Assembly: GCF_900090265.1 (NCBI RefSeq)
Contig: NZ_LT607752.1
Location: 4,278,001-4,342,000 of the forward strand
Length of the DNA: 64,000 bases
Direction: 5' to 3'
From: Micromonospora rifamycinica
GTDB lineage: Bacteria > Actinomycetota > Actinomycetes > Mycobacteriales > Micromonosporaceae
Part shown: one piece after another, positions 15,525-23,032 of the stretch
Layout of the letters: each line of letters opens with the position of its first letter
How positions within the stretch are numbered: the stretch's first letter is position 1
Translations under genes and position numbers: made by a program
The notes under the pieces: generated by a model
The model's database searches: none
Seen by the model: the letters and a program-made list of their open reading frames with translations, nothing else
Told to the model about the DNA's origin: nothing

Positions 15525-16433
15525 ATGCGTCTCCCCCTTCCCACCCCTGCCGCCCGGCGTGCGCTGCGGCTGGCCCTCGGCCTGGCGCTGGTCGCCGTCG
15601 CCGGTGCCGGCACCATGCCCGCCGCCGCCACCGCCGCGCCCACCACCACCGCCCCGGCCGCCCACGCCAGACCGGCTCCCGGTCCCGCCGACCAGCAGGC
15701 CAAGCCGGCTCCCCGGCCCGCCGACCAGGCCAAGCCGGCCAGTGTCGGTGGCCCCGCCACCAGCGCGAAGACGGCCCGGGTGGGCGTCAACGCGGTCGGC
15801 ATCGACCTGTGCGCGCAGGTCGCCTACGCCGCCGGGTTCCGGAACAACCCGCTGGTCACGGCCGTGGCCGTCGCGATGGCCGAGTCCTCCTGCAACCCGT
15901 CGGCGGTGGGCAGCAACGGCCCCACCGCCGGCTGCTCGAACGGTTCGCTGGACCGGGGGCTGTGGCAGATCAACAACTGCTACCACCCCACCGTCACCGA
16001 CAGTTGCGCGTACACCGCCCAGTGCAACGCCAACGCCGCCTATAACATCTCCAGCGGCGGCAGCAACTGGCAGCCCTGGTCGACGTACAACAACGGGGCG
16101 TACGCGGGCTATCTGTCCGCCGCGCAGGCCGCAGTGGCCCGTCTCGGCGGCACCGGCGACCCACCGACCGGCGTGACCGGCACGATCCTGGCCAACCCGT
16201 CGCTCAACATCCGCACCGGGCCCGGCACCACCTACGGCATCGCCGGCTCCGTCTCCTACGGCGCGACGGTGAACATCGCCTGCTACACCTTCGGCGAGTA
16301 CGTCAGCGGCGGCTACTGGCCGTCGTCCACCTGGGACCGGATCACCAACCCGGCGACGGGCGTGACCGGCTACGTGGCCGACACCTGGGTCAACACCACC
16401 TACGACGTGAAGACGATGGTCGGTCGCTGCTGA
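15525..16433 (+). CDS. Secreted transglycosylase-like protein with C-terminal SH3b domain
   Basis: About 302 residues. A signal peptide (LALGLALVAVAGAGTMPAAATAA) is followed by an Ala/Pro/Lys-rich linker. The lysozyme-like SLT domain holds the catalytic glutamate in AVAMAESSCNP and the typical RGLWQINNCYHP segment. A C-terminal SH3b domain (NPSLNIRTGPGTTYGIAGSV) follows. Paired cysteines fit an exported protein. ATG 15525 is preferred over ATG 15522 because AAAGGA is better spaced from it. It would cleave glycan strands and works naturally beside the upstream CHAP-like peptidase; the two share a probable transcript. Confidence 0.82.
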   Translation: MRLPLPTPAARRALRLALGLALVAVAGAGTMPAAATAAPTTTAPAAHARPAPGPADQQAKPAPRPADQAKPASVGGPATSAKTARVGVNAVGIDLCAQVAYAAGFRNNPLVTAVAVAMAESSCNPSAVGSNGPTAGCSNGSLDRGLWQINNCYHPTVTDSCAYTAQCNANAAYNISSGGSNWQPWSTYNNGAYAGYLSAAQAAVARLGGTGDPPTGVTGTILANPSLNIRTGPGTTYGIAGSVSYGATVNIACYTFGEYVSGGYWPSSTWDRITNPATGVTGYVADTWVNTTYDVKTMVGRC

Positions 16434-16566
16434 CCTTCCCGTTCGTGGCCGCGCGGGCAGGGTCGGACCCTCCCGCGCGGCTCCGTCGTGACCGCCGCCG
16501 TCCCGACTCGGCAGCGGCGACCCCTCGCCTCGCCCCTCCCTTACGCAGCGACGACCCACGTCTCGT

Positions 16567-16646
16567 CCCTCCGGGCGCGGCGGCGTCCCACGCCCACCCT
16601 CCGGGCGCGGCGGCCTCCCACGCCCCACCCCTCCGGGCGCGGCGGC
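16567..16646. repeat. Three 18-bp GC-rich repeats
   Basis: CCCTCCGGGCGCGGCGGC occurs at 16567-16584, 16597-16614 and 16629-16646, separated by near-identical 12- and 14-base spacers (CCCACGCCC type). The spacers are not unique sequences, so this is a local tandem expansion, not a CRISPR array. Confidence 0.8.
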
Positions 16647-16674
16647 GGCGACCCACACCGTCTCCGGAGAGCGG

Positions 16675-16710
16675 TATGCCTGACAGGCATAAACATGACT
16701 GACAGGCATA
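16675..16710. promoter_or_regulatory. Tandem palindromic operator (two 17-bp dyads)
   Basis: TATGCCTG-A-CAGGCATA (16675-16691) is a perfect dyad. CATGACTG-A-CAGGCATA (16694-16710) is a near-copy 19 bases on, about two helical turns, so two regulator dimers could bind the same face. The nearest downstream gene is the nitroreductase at 16837. No TetR or MarR gene is in this window, so the regulator is unknown. Confidence 0.6.
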
Positions 16711-16836
16711 CCGGTGTACGCCGACATCACTTCCCGGCCCGGTAGTGGCCGGCGGTCACGGCTCTCCCTCACGTTCCCGGGGGCCGGCCGGTGTTACGGT
16801 CGGCGTGGAGCTTTCACATCGACGACGGAGGCCCGG

Positions 16837-17190
16837 ATGGGTCATCGGGGATCGTTCCCCTCGGGATTCGCCCGGACGTTCAACGCCCGGATCATGGCGC
16901 TGCGGTCCTCGCCACGCTGGGGGCGGTTCCTCCGGCGGCACCTGACCGTGGTCACCTATACCGGTCGCCGTTCCGGGCGGACGTTCAGCACGCCGGTCGC
17001 GTACCGACAGGCCGGCGATACGGTGGTCATCCGGGTCGCGATGCCCGATGCCAAGCAGTGGTGGCGGAACTTCCTGGGCGCGGGCGGCCCGATCTCGCTG
17101 AACCTCGACGGGGTCGACCGGGCCGGGCACGCGGTGGCCCGCCGAGACGACCGGGGCCGGGTCACCGTCACCGTCGACCTGACCCCCTGA
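16837..17190 (+). CDS. F420-dependent (DDN-type) nitroreductase family protein
   Basis: 117 residues, close to the usual 120-150 of deazaflavin-dependent nitroreductases of the split beta-barrel fold. Diagnostic blocks are VVTYTGRRSGRTFSTPVAYR, DTVVIRV and the AKQWWRNFLGAGG segment, which lies over the F420 deazaflavin in known members. F420 is abundant in actinomycetes. Members reduce quinones or nitro compounds, with F420H2 as donor. CGGAGG precedes ATG 16837. It is monocistronic and lies downstream of a double palindromic operator, so inducible expression is likely. Confidence 0.82.
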   Translation: MGHRGSFPSGFARTFNARIMALRSSPRWGRFLRRHLTVVTYTGRRSGRTFSTPVAYRQAGDTVVIRVAMPDAKQWWRNFLGAGGPISLNLDGVDRAGHAVARRDDRGRVTVTVDLTP

Positions 17191-17236
17191 CCAGGAGCCG
17201 GTCGGCTATACGACTATCCCTTGTGGTCGGTCCGCC

Positions 17237-17242
17237 TACACT
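17237..17242 (+). promoter_or_regulatory. -10 element of the NACHT gene, probably leaderless
   Basis: TACACT lies eight bases before ATG 17251. No ribosome-binding sequence is present between them, so transcription would start at or next to the A of the start codon. A clear -35 was not seen. Confidence 0.4.
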
Positions 17243-17250
17243 TGCCGGCC

Positions 17251-20200
17251 ATGGACCCTGTCGCGCTGGCCACGGCGCTGGCGAAGCCGATCCTGGCGCA
17301 GCTCGGCAAGGAGATCGGCACCGCCGCCGCCAAGGGCGTCAAGGCCCGCGTCTGGGGAGACCCGGAGCACAAGGCGTTGGAGCGCGCGTTGCGCCGCGCC
17401 CTCACCGAGCTGAACCGGTCGTACGGCGACCGGCTGGCCGAGTTCGACATCAACGACGGCTTCTGGGTGCACGAGGGCGCTCCCGAGCTGGCGAAGGTAC
17501 TCGTCCCCGGTGTGCCGCCCTCGCCGGTGCGGCTGGCGGAACGGGCCGTCGACGCGTTGGACCCGGCCGCCTCCGACGACGAGCGGTACGACCGGGTCGG
17601 CCTGCTGCGGCCGGCGTTCAAGGCCCTGCTCGACGGGCTGGCCGCCGAGGTACGCCGCGAGACGGCCCTCCAGGGTGTGCTCGGCCGCTCCGATGCCGCC
17701 TCGACCGCCCAGGCGGCCAGCCGCATCGCCGAGCACCTGGGCGCGGTCGACGCCACCGACGAGGACCGGATCGCCTACCTGCACTGGCTGATCGACCAGC
17801 ACCGCTACCTGCGTACCGTGGGGGTGGTCCGGAACACCACCGTGCAGCTTCCGTTAGGCGAGGTGTTCGTCGGGTTGCAGGCGCGGCCGGACCGCAACCC
17901 CGGCGACCGGGCGCGGGCCTGGTTCGAGCGCGAGCGGGAACGGCTGGCCGCCCTGGTGGCCGAGGGGGCGCTGGACCACACCGGTTTCGAGGCCGCCCTC
18001 GACCGGTTGCAGACGGAGTACGGCCACCGGTTCGCCGCCGAGACCGAACAGCCGGCCCGGCAGCCGGTGCTCGACGAGGCCCGCGACGCCGCCCAATTGC
18101 TGGTGCTGGGCGATCCGGGGACGGGCAAGACCACCCTGTTGCGCTACCTGGCCCTGACCCACGCCCGGGCGCTCATCAGCGGCGAGCAGGTCCAGGGCCG
18201 GGACGCACTGTTCCCGGTCTACCTCCGCATCGGCGAGTACGCCCGCCACGGATTCTCCACGGTGGGCATCGGCGACTTCCTGCCCGGCCAGCTCCGCCGA
18301 GCGGAGTGCACCCTGCCGGGCCTGGCCGATCTGCTGCGCCGCCAGCTCGACGCCGGCCGCTGCCTGGTGCTGCTGGACGGCCTGGACGAGATCGCCTCGG
18401 CCGAGCTGCGCCGGGGCGTGGTCACGGCGGTGGTCAACTTCGTGACCGCCCACGCACGGCAGGGCAACCGGTTCGTGGTGACCAGCCGGATCGCCGGCTA
18501 TCAGGCCGCCCCGCTGCCGGAACCGTTCCGCGCGGTGCGGCTCCAGGACATGGACGACCCGACGATCACCCGGTTCCTCGACGTCTACTGCCGCGAGGTC
18601 GAACGCGCCGAAACTCCGGGCCGGTCCGCCGAGGCGACCCGGCTGGCCGGCGCACGCGAGGCCGCCGCGATCGAACAGGCCCTCACGACCAACGCCGGGG
18701 TACGCCGGCTGGCCGCCAACCCCCTGCTGCTGACCGCTTTGGTGCTGGTGCACCGGGCCAGCGGCCGGCTCCCGCACCGCCGCGTCGAGGCGTACGTAGA
18801 GGTGTGCAACGCGCTCGGGCGCACCTGGCGCAGCGCCCAGGGGGTCGCCGAGGCCGACCTGCCCGACGAGCGGATCCTGACCCGGTGGCTGACCGAGCTG
18901 GGCTGGTGGATGCACGAGCACCGCCCGGAGGGAGCCGCCACCCGCCGAGAACTGCTCGACGTCCTCGGCCCGCTCTGGGCGGCGCACCAGGGCACCGGGT
19001 GGGATCCACGCGTGCTGGAAGCCGCCGACCCGCTGCGCACCGACGCCGGGCTGGGGGTGCTCGACTTCGTCGACAAGGCCGACACCCATACCGGCCTGCT
19101 GGTCGAGCGTGCTCCCGGCCGCTACGGCTTCGCCCATCTGACCTTCGAGGAGTACTACGCCGGCCGGGCGCTGGCGTTCCGTGGCTCGGCCACCGACCGG
19201 ATCAGCGAGATCCGCCGCCGGCTGCACGACCCCCGCTACGAGGAGCCGATCCTGCTCGCGCTCGGCCTGATCGGCACCGACTACGTCGAACAGATCGACG
19301 ACGTGGTGGCAAAGGCGATCTATCCGGGCGAGGGCGATCCGAGCCCGTACGAAGAACTGCTGGGCCGGGACTTCCTGTTCATGCTCCGGGTCCTGGCCGA
19401 CGACACACCGCTGAAGACCGCGACCATCGACGCGGTGATCAACCAGGCGGTCGACGAGTGGTTCGACCAGGAAAACGGCCGGTGCCGCTTCTCCGCCTAT
19501 CGGAACGCCCTGTCGGAGCGGTTCGCCGCGCTGGGCGGCACCAAGGCCGCAGATCGACTCCGCGCCGCCCTGGACAGTCGTGCCGTCCCATCGGGTGACA
19601 TCACTCTGCAGCGCTGGTGCCAACTTGCGGCCATCGCAGCCCGGCTCGGCGCGCTGAACGAACCCACCACCACCACACTGACCACCCTCGCCACCACCGA
19701 CACCTACTGGCGCGTACAGATCGAGGCGTTCCGGGCGCTGAGGGAATCCGGCGCACTCACCGAACGCGCCATCACCGCACTTACCACCCTCGCCACCACC
19801 CACATCCATTCACGCGTACAGATCGGAGTGATCCGGGCACTGGCCGAAGGCGGCGCACTCCCCGAACCCACCACCACCACACTGACCACCCTCGCAATCA
19901 CTCACAACGACCCTTACGTACAGATCCGAGCAATCCGGGCACTGGCCGACGGTGCCGCACTCACCGAACCCACCATCACCACATTGACCACCCTCGCCAC
20001 CACCCACACCGACCCAGAGGTACAGATCGAAGCGATCCGAGCACTGGCCGAAGCAGGCACACTCACCGAACCCACCACCACCACACTGACCACCCTCGCC
20101 ACCACCCACACCAACCCAGAGGTACAGATCGAAGCGATCCGAGCACTGGCCGAAGCAGGCACACTCACCGAACCCACCACCACCACACTGACCACCCTCG

Positions 20201-20919
20201 CCACCACCCACACCAACCCAGAGGTACAGATCGAAGCGATCCGAGCACTGGCCGAAGCAGGCACACTCACCGAACCCGTCACCGTCACGGCGACCACCCT
20301 CGCCAGCACCCACACCAACCCGGACATACAGATCGAAGCGATCCGAGCACTGGCCGAAGCAGGCACACTCACCGAACCCACCACCACCACACTGACCACC
20401 CTCGCCACTACGCACACCTACTGGCGCGTACAGATCGAGGCAATCCGAGCGCTGACCGAAGCAGGCACACTCACCGAACCCACCATCATCGCGATGACCA
20501 ATCTCGCCAGCACCCACACCAACCCGGATACACAGGTTGAGGCAATCCGAGCGCTGGCCAAGGTCGGCATATTCACAAAATCCACCACTGCCACATTGAT
20601 TACCCTCACCACCGAGGACAAAATAGCGCAAACAAGGGCGAAAGCGGTTCAGGCGCTGCGTCACGCGCCGGCCTCGAAAAAACTCCAAAAGGTATTCCTG
20701 CCCTTACTAGTGGACAGAAATGATGACGTACGCCGAGAAGCAAGGGAAACATTAATCGAGTTTTCACGCCGCCATCCACAACTAGCGCCCGACCTCCTGC
20801 CGGAACTAGCCAAAGCATGCAGTCACAGTACGTGGGGAAGAATATTCGCGTGGGACGAATTATATGAAACTCTTCGTGCCTACGCCGAATTCACATCTCC
20901 CTCGATCGACCAACAATGA
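17251..20919 (+). CDS. NACHT-domain STAND NTPase with C-terminal HEAT-like repeats (putative antiphage sensor)
   Basis: 1222 residues from ATG 17251. Residues 1-270 are a helical N-terminal region with no nuclease or other effector motif that I recognise. A PLGEVFV block precedes the NACHT NTPase. Walker A is GDPGTGKTT from G287, Walker B is LVLLDGLDE near residue 372, and RFVVTSR follows as sensor 1. Winged-helix-like regions end with FAHLTFEEYYAGRAL. Residues 804-1143 are nine 34-residue HEAT-like repeats plus a degenerate tenth, then a tail. The layout resembles bacterial NACHT (bNACHT) and Avs-type NLR-like defence proteins, in which repeats sense a phage product and the NTPase oligomerises. 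The 3' end is AT-rich with three TTA codons. It stands alone, next to an XRE/DUF397 pair. Defence is inference from family. Confidence 0.85.
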   Translation: MDPVALATALAKPILAQLGKEIGTAAAKGVKARVWGDPEHKALERALRRALTELNRSYGDRLAEFDINDGFWVHEGAPELAKVLVPGVPPSPVRLAERAVDALDPAASDDERYDRVGLLRPAFKALLDGLAAEVRRETALQGVLGRSDAASTAQAASRIAEHLGAVDATDEDRIAYLHWLIDQHRYLRTVGVVRNTTVQLPLGEVFVGLQARPDRNPGDRARAWFERERERLAALVAEGALDHTGFEAALDRLQTEYGHRFAAETEQPARQPVLDEARDAAQLLVLGDPGTGKTTLLRYLALTHARALISGEQVQGRDALFPVYLRIGEYARHGFSTVGIGDFLPGQLRRAECTLPGLADLLRRQLDAGRCLVLLDGLDEIASAELRRGVVTAVVNFVTAHARQGNRFVVTSRIAGYQAAPLPEPFRAVRLQDMDDPTITRFLDVYCREVERAETPGRSAEATRLAGAREAAAIEQALTTNAGVRRLAANPLLLTALVLVHRASGRLPHRRVEAYVEVCNALGRTWRSAQGVAEADLPDERILTRWLTELGWWMHEHRPEGAATRRELLDVLGPLWAAHQGTGWDPRVLEAADPLRTDAGLGVLDFVDKADTHTGLLVERAPGRYGFAHLTFEEYYAGRALAFRGSATDRISEIRRRLHDPRYEEPILLALGLIGTDYVEQIDDVVAKAIYPGEGDPSPYEELLGRDFLFMLRVLADDTPLKTATIDAVINQAVDEWFDQENGRCRFSAYRNALSERFAALGGTKAADRLRAALDSRAVPSGDITLQRWCQLAAIAARLGALNEPTTTTLTTLATTDTYWRVQIEAFRALRESGALTERAITALTTLATTHIHSRVQIGVIRALAEGGALPEPTTTTLTTLAITHNDPYVQIRAIRALADGAALTEPTITTLTTLATTHTDPEVQIEAIRALAEAGTLTEPTTTTLTTLATTHTNPEVQIEAIRALAEAGTLTEPTTTTLTTLATTHTNPEVQIEAIRALAEAGTLTEPVTVTATTLASTHTNPDIQIEAIRALAEAGTLTEPTTTTLTTLATTHTYWRVQIEAIRALTEAGTLTEPTIIAMTNLASTHTNPDTQVEAIRALAKVGIFTKSTTATLITLTTEDKIAQTRAKAVQALRHAPASKKLQKVFLPLLVDRNDDVRREARETLIEFSRRHPQLAPDLLPELAKACSHSTWGRIFAWDELYETLRAYAEFTSPSIDQQ
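19660..20679 (+). repeat. Ten 102-bp coding repeats (34-residue HEAT-like units)
   Basis: Units start at 19660 and every 102 bases to 20578. Units five (20068) and six (20170) are identical over all 102 bases, and unit four differs from them by three. Unit ten is degenerate. At protein level the frame LTTLATTH...VQIEAIRALAEAGTLTEP is constant, while residues 14-19 of each unit vary (for example TNPEV, TYWRV, IHSRV, NDPYV). Confidence 0.95.
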
Positions 20920-21028
20920 ACGGCTTTACAGTCAGCCAGCACGCGCACATCAGTTCCCTCCCTGAGAGGGTCCTCTCCCTGAGAGCACAGCCGCTCGATT
21001 GCACCCGCGCTCTACGGCGTTGGAACGA

Positions 21029-21220
21029 TCAGGCCCGCTCGGGAAGTCGGCCGACGAATGCTCGCCAAGCCGCTGGGGCGAAGACGAGAGCAGGGCCGTT
21101 CGGGTCCTTGCTGTCCCGTACGCCGACCGCGTCGACCAGATTCCCGGCAACCTCGACGCATGCGCCGCCATTGGTGGACGAGCGGGAAGACTTCCGCCAC
21201 GTGGCTCCAGTCAGGTCCAT
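21029..21220 (-). CDS. DUF397 small protein
   Basis: 63 residues of the DUF397 family. It has the diagnostic TWRKSSRSSTNGGACVEVA start, VGVRDSKDPNGPALVFAP core, and AAWRAFVG end. DUF397 proteins are small acidic partners of XRE/DUF5753 regulators in actinomycetes (the WhiJ-type pairs), thought to modulate the regulator. Its start overlaps the end of the XRE gene by ten bases, so the two are translationally coupled. It lies just downstream of the NACHT gene on the opposite strand. Confidence 0.9.
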   Translation of the reverse strand: MDLTGATWRKSSRSSTNGGACVEVAGNLVDAVGVRDSKDPNGPALVFAPAAWRAFVGRLPERA

Positions 21221-22017
21221 GTCCTCGCTACTTCCGTGAGAAGGTCCAGGGTCAGGCCCAGCGGCAACGCTTCACCTCGGATAGCGTCCCACGACACACC
21301 GAGGTCGGCAATCAGTTCAGCCTGCCCAATGACCTGCGCCGCCAGTTGGTTGTCAACGTATCCGGCCCGGGAGCCGTCGGGCATGTCAGCAATGATAAAT
21401 GCCCCGGCCAGGCCCGGATACATGCCAGCGGACATCGGGACGACGCGCAACTGGATATGCGGCTGTTCAGCACAGGCTATGAGGTGCGCAAGCTGCTCTG
21501 CCATGACGGCAGGCCCACCGCACGGCCGTCGAAGGACGGCCTCGTCCAGGACGACGAAGAGTTGGGGTGCGGGGTCACGGTCAAGGACGACCTGCCGTTC
21601 GAGACGGGCCGCAACCCGTCGGTCAAGCTCCGAGGTCGGCACCCGGGCCGCCTGAAAAGTGGCACGGGCATACCCCTCGGTCTGCAGGAGACCGGGCACG
21701 AAGGCGTGCTCATACCAGCGCAGTGCGGTCGCCTCGCGCTCGATCTCGATCCACTCGCGCAGCCACACCGGGGCCGCATCGCTCTTGACCAACTCGTCCC
21801 AGAGAGTCGTGAAGTAGCCCTCCGTTCCCAGCGCCTCGTCCACCGACGCCAGGTAGGGCAGGGTCGGCGGCTTCACGCCGGTCTCGATCGCGCTCACCTG
21901 CGAATCCGAGCAGAAGATCCGCTCGCCGAGCTGCGTCTGGGTGAGCCCGGCAGCCGCCCGACGTCGCCGCAGTTCTCGAAGGAGGTACTCCGACGGAGAG
22001 ATTCCCACGGCTTCCAC
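21211..22017 (-). CDS. XRE-family regulator with DUF5753 domain
   Basis: 268 residues. The N-terminal helix-turn-helix (LRRRRAAAGLTQTQLGERIF, SDSQVSAIETG) is followed by the DUF5753 domain from about residue 95. Typical blocks are WLREWIEIEREATALRWYEH, VPGLLQTEGYARA and VLDEAVLRRPCGGP. The start is GTG 2017 bases into the 20-22 kb interval (22017), preceded by GGAAGGG. It forms a WhiJ-like regulatory pair with the overlapping DUF397 gene and is divergent from three small overlapping genes, which may be its targets. A 13-bp palindrome lies in the shared upstream region. Confidence 0.9.
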   Translation of the reverse strand: MEAVGISPSEYLLRELRRRRAAAGLTQTQLGERIFCSDSQVSAIETGVKPPTLPYLASVDEALGTEGYFTTLWDELVKSDAAPVWLREWIEIEREATALRWYEHAFVPGLLQTEGYARATFQAARVPTSELDRRVAARLERQVVLDRDPAPQLFVVLDEAVLRRPCGGPAVMAEQLAHLIACAEQPHIQLRVVPMSAGMYPGLAGAFIIADMPDGSRAGYVDNQLAAQVIGQAELIADLGVSWDAIRGEALPLGLTLDLLTEVARTWT

Positions 22018-22056
22018 ACCCTTCCACGGCAGCCCGCTGTATTCCTTGCCAGCTCA

Positions 22057-22069
22057 CAACGTTTCGTTG
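22057..22069. promoter_or_regulatory. 13-bp palindrome upstream of the XRE gene
   Basis: CAACG-TTT-CGTTG, perfect arms of five. It lies 40 bases upstream of the regulator start in the 219-bp divergent intergenic region. It is a candidate operator for the XRE protein, by position only. Confidence 0.4.
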
Positions 22070-22236
22070 CGCTCCGCAATCACCTGATCACTATTCCGAA
22101 GCCGAAGGGCGGAAGTCCAGGGTGGAAAACGGAACGGCGCGACCGGTGCGGAGAAGCCCGGCGGTCGCGTTCGTGGTCGGGCTGCCCCGACAGCAGCACC
22201 GGGGCAGCCCGACGCCACACCGTCACAGGGAGAGTC

Positions 22237-22434
22237 GTGTCCACAGAGCCGAAGAAGCCCGCTCCGAAGCCCCAACCAACCCCGCCGCCCGCACCACCAC
22301 CACCGCCCGCACCGCCGATCGTCCCCGGCCCGATCGGGCCGTTCATCCCGCCCTACCGGGGACCGGGCCGCATGACGAACGTCGTCTTGGCGGGTCGCTG
22401 GACGGAGAGCCGGAACCGGGGGCCGGGGCGATGA
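22237..22434 (+). CDS. Small Pro-rich protein, 65 aa
   Basis: 65 residues from GTG 22237, with AGGGAGAG just upstream. The N-terminal half is almost pure Lys/Pro/Ala (PKKPAPKPQPTPPP), followed by a Pro/Ile/Gly segment and the tail MTNVVLAGRWTESRNRG. It is the first of three genes joined by four-base overlaps (ATGA and GTGA) and is divergent from the XRE/DUF397 pair. The composition is low in complexity, so the gene call rests on the ribosome site and coupling. Small ORFs in this position are recurrent near DUF397 loci of Micromonosporaceae. Function is unknown. Confidence 0.55.
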   Translation: MSTEPKKPAPKPQPTPPPAPPPPPAPPIVPGPIGPFIPPYRGPGRMTNVVLAGRWTESRNRGPGR

Positions 22435-22736
22435 AGGAACCGAGACTGAGGGGCGGCGACCTGCTCCACCTGACCCGCGAGGCCAGCCCGCAGTTCGTCA
22501 GGCCGATCACGGTGCGGGTGATCCGCGAGCTGACCGACCGCCACACGTACGACGGCTGGGCCTGGATCGAGGCGTACGAGCTGGGGCCGGACGGCCTGGC
22601 CCGACGACGGCGCGAGCTGTACGTCCGCCGCGCCGGGGTGCGTCGGTTTCCCTCCCCGCCTCCGGCAGCGGCCCGGCCGCCCGCACCACGGGCAGCGACC
22701 AGGTCGGCAGCTCGCGGCTCGGCGGTGTCGGCGTGA
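22431..22736 (+). CDS. Hypothetical protein, 101 aa, in small-gene operon
   Basis: 101 residues. The N-terminal 65 look folded (LRGGDLLHLTREASPQFV, ITVRVIRELTDRHTYDGWAW, IEAYELGPDGLARRRRELYV), with alternating hydrophobic residues like a small beta-rich domain. The C-terminal 35 are Ala/Pro/Arg-rich. ATG 22431 overlaps the previous stop (ATGA), and its own stop overlaps the next start (GTGA). I do not recognise the family. Similar short proteins accompany DUF397/XRE loci in Micromonospora. Confidence 0.7.
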   Translation: MKEPRLRGGDLLHLTREASPQFVRPITVRVIRELTDRHTYDGWAWIEAYELGPDGLARRRRELYVRRAGVRRFPSPPPAAARPPAPRAATRSAARGSAVSA

Positions 22737-22987
22737 CGCCGCTCGACGGGCTCGCCCACCGACCGCTGCGCCCGATCTGGCTGTGCCGCCTCGACGCGAA
22801 CCCGTGGCCGTGCGGGGAGGCGAAACTCGTCCTGCTCGCCGCGTTCGCCGACGACCGGCCGGCTCTGCTGGCCCTGCTGTCCACGCTGCAACGGGAGGCG
22901 GAAGATCATCTCACCCAGCTCGACAGCGGCCGGTCGAACAATCTCACCGACCGTTTCCTGTCCTGGGCACAGCCACCCGACCACTGA
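22733..22987 (+). CDS. Small Cys-containing protein of XRE-locus type, 84 aa
   Basis: 84 residues with the motif RPIWLCRLDANPWPCGEAK and a downstream helix, LVLLAAFADDRPALLALLS. Homologues that I recall carry an additional cysteine (C-x2-C...PWPC), suggesting a small metal knuckle; here one position is Leu-Asp and only two cysteines remain. Such proteins are often misannotated as flavin reductase. It starts at GTG 22733, overlapping the preceding gene, and completes the three-gene unit. It is separated by 45 bases from the thioredoxin/NHL gene on the same strand and may be transcribed into it. Confidence 0.7.
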   Translation: MTPLDGLAHRPLRPIWLCRLDANPWPCGEAKLVLLAAFADDRPALLALLSTLQREAEDHLTQLDSGRSNNLTDRFLSWAQPPDH

Positions 22988-23032
22988 GCCCTTCGTGCGA
23001 CCCGTCGGCAGGCGGTGCGGCACGATGGGGGC

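Larger units (their letters stand above)
16434..16836. other. 403-bp intergenic region with GC-rich repeats and a double dyad
   Basis: No gene is supported. The left part holds three identical 18-bp GC-rich repeats (listed separately), the middle a double palindromic operator, and the right part the leader of the nitroreductase gene with CGGAGG before its ATG. Confidence 0.6.

Noticed and set aside
16567..16646. Possible mini-CRISPR of 18-bp repeats
   Set aside because: Spacers are nearly identical and only 12-14 bases long; no cas gene is present. It is a tandem repeat.
19617..20540. His/Thr/Arg-rich open frame over the NACHT repeats, and Gly/Cys/Phe-rich frame on the minus strand
   Set aside because: The 102-bp unit is divisible by three and lacks stops in several frames, so these are mechanical consequences of the repeat. 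The HEAT-like frame has the conserved protein and sensible codon use.
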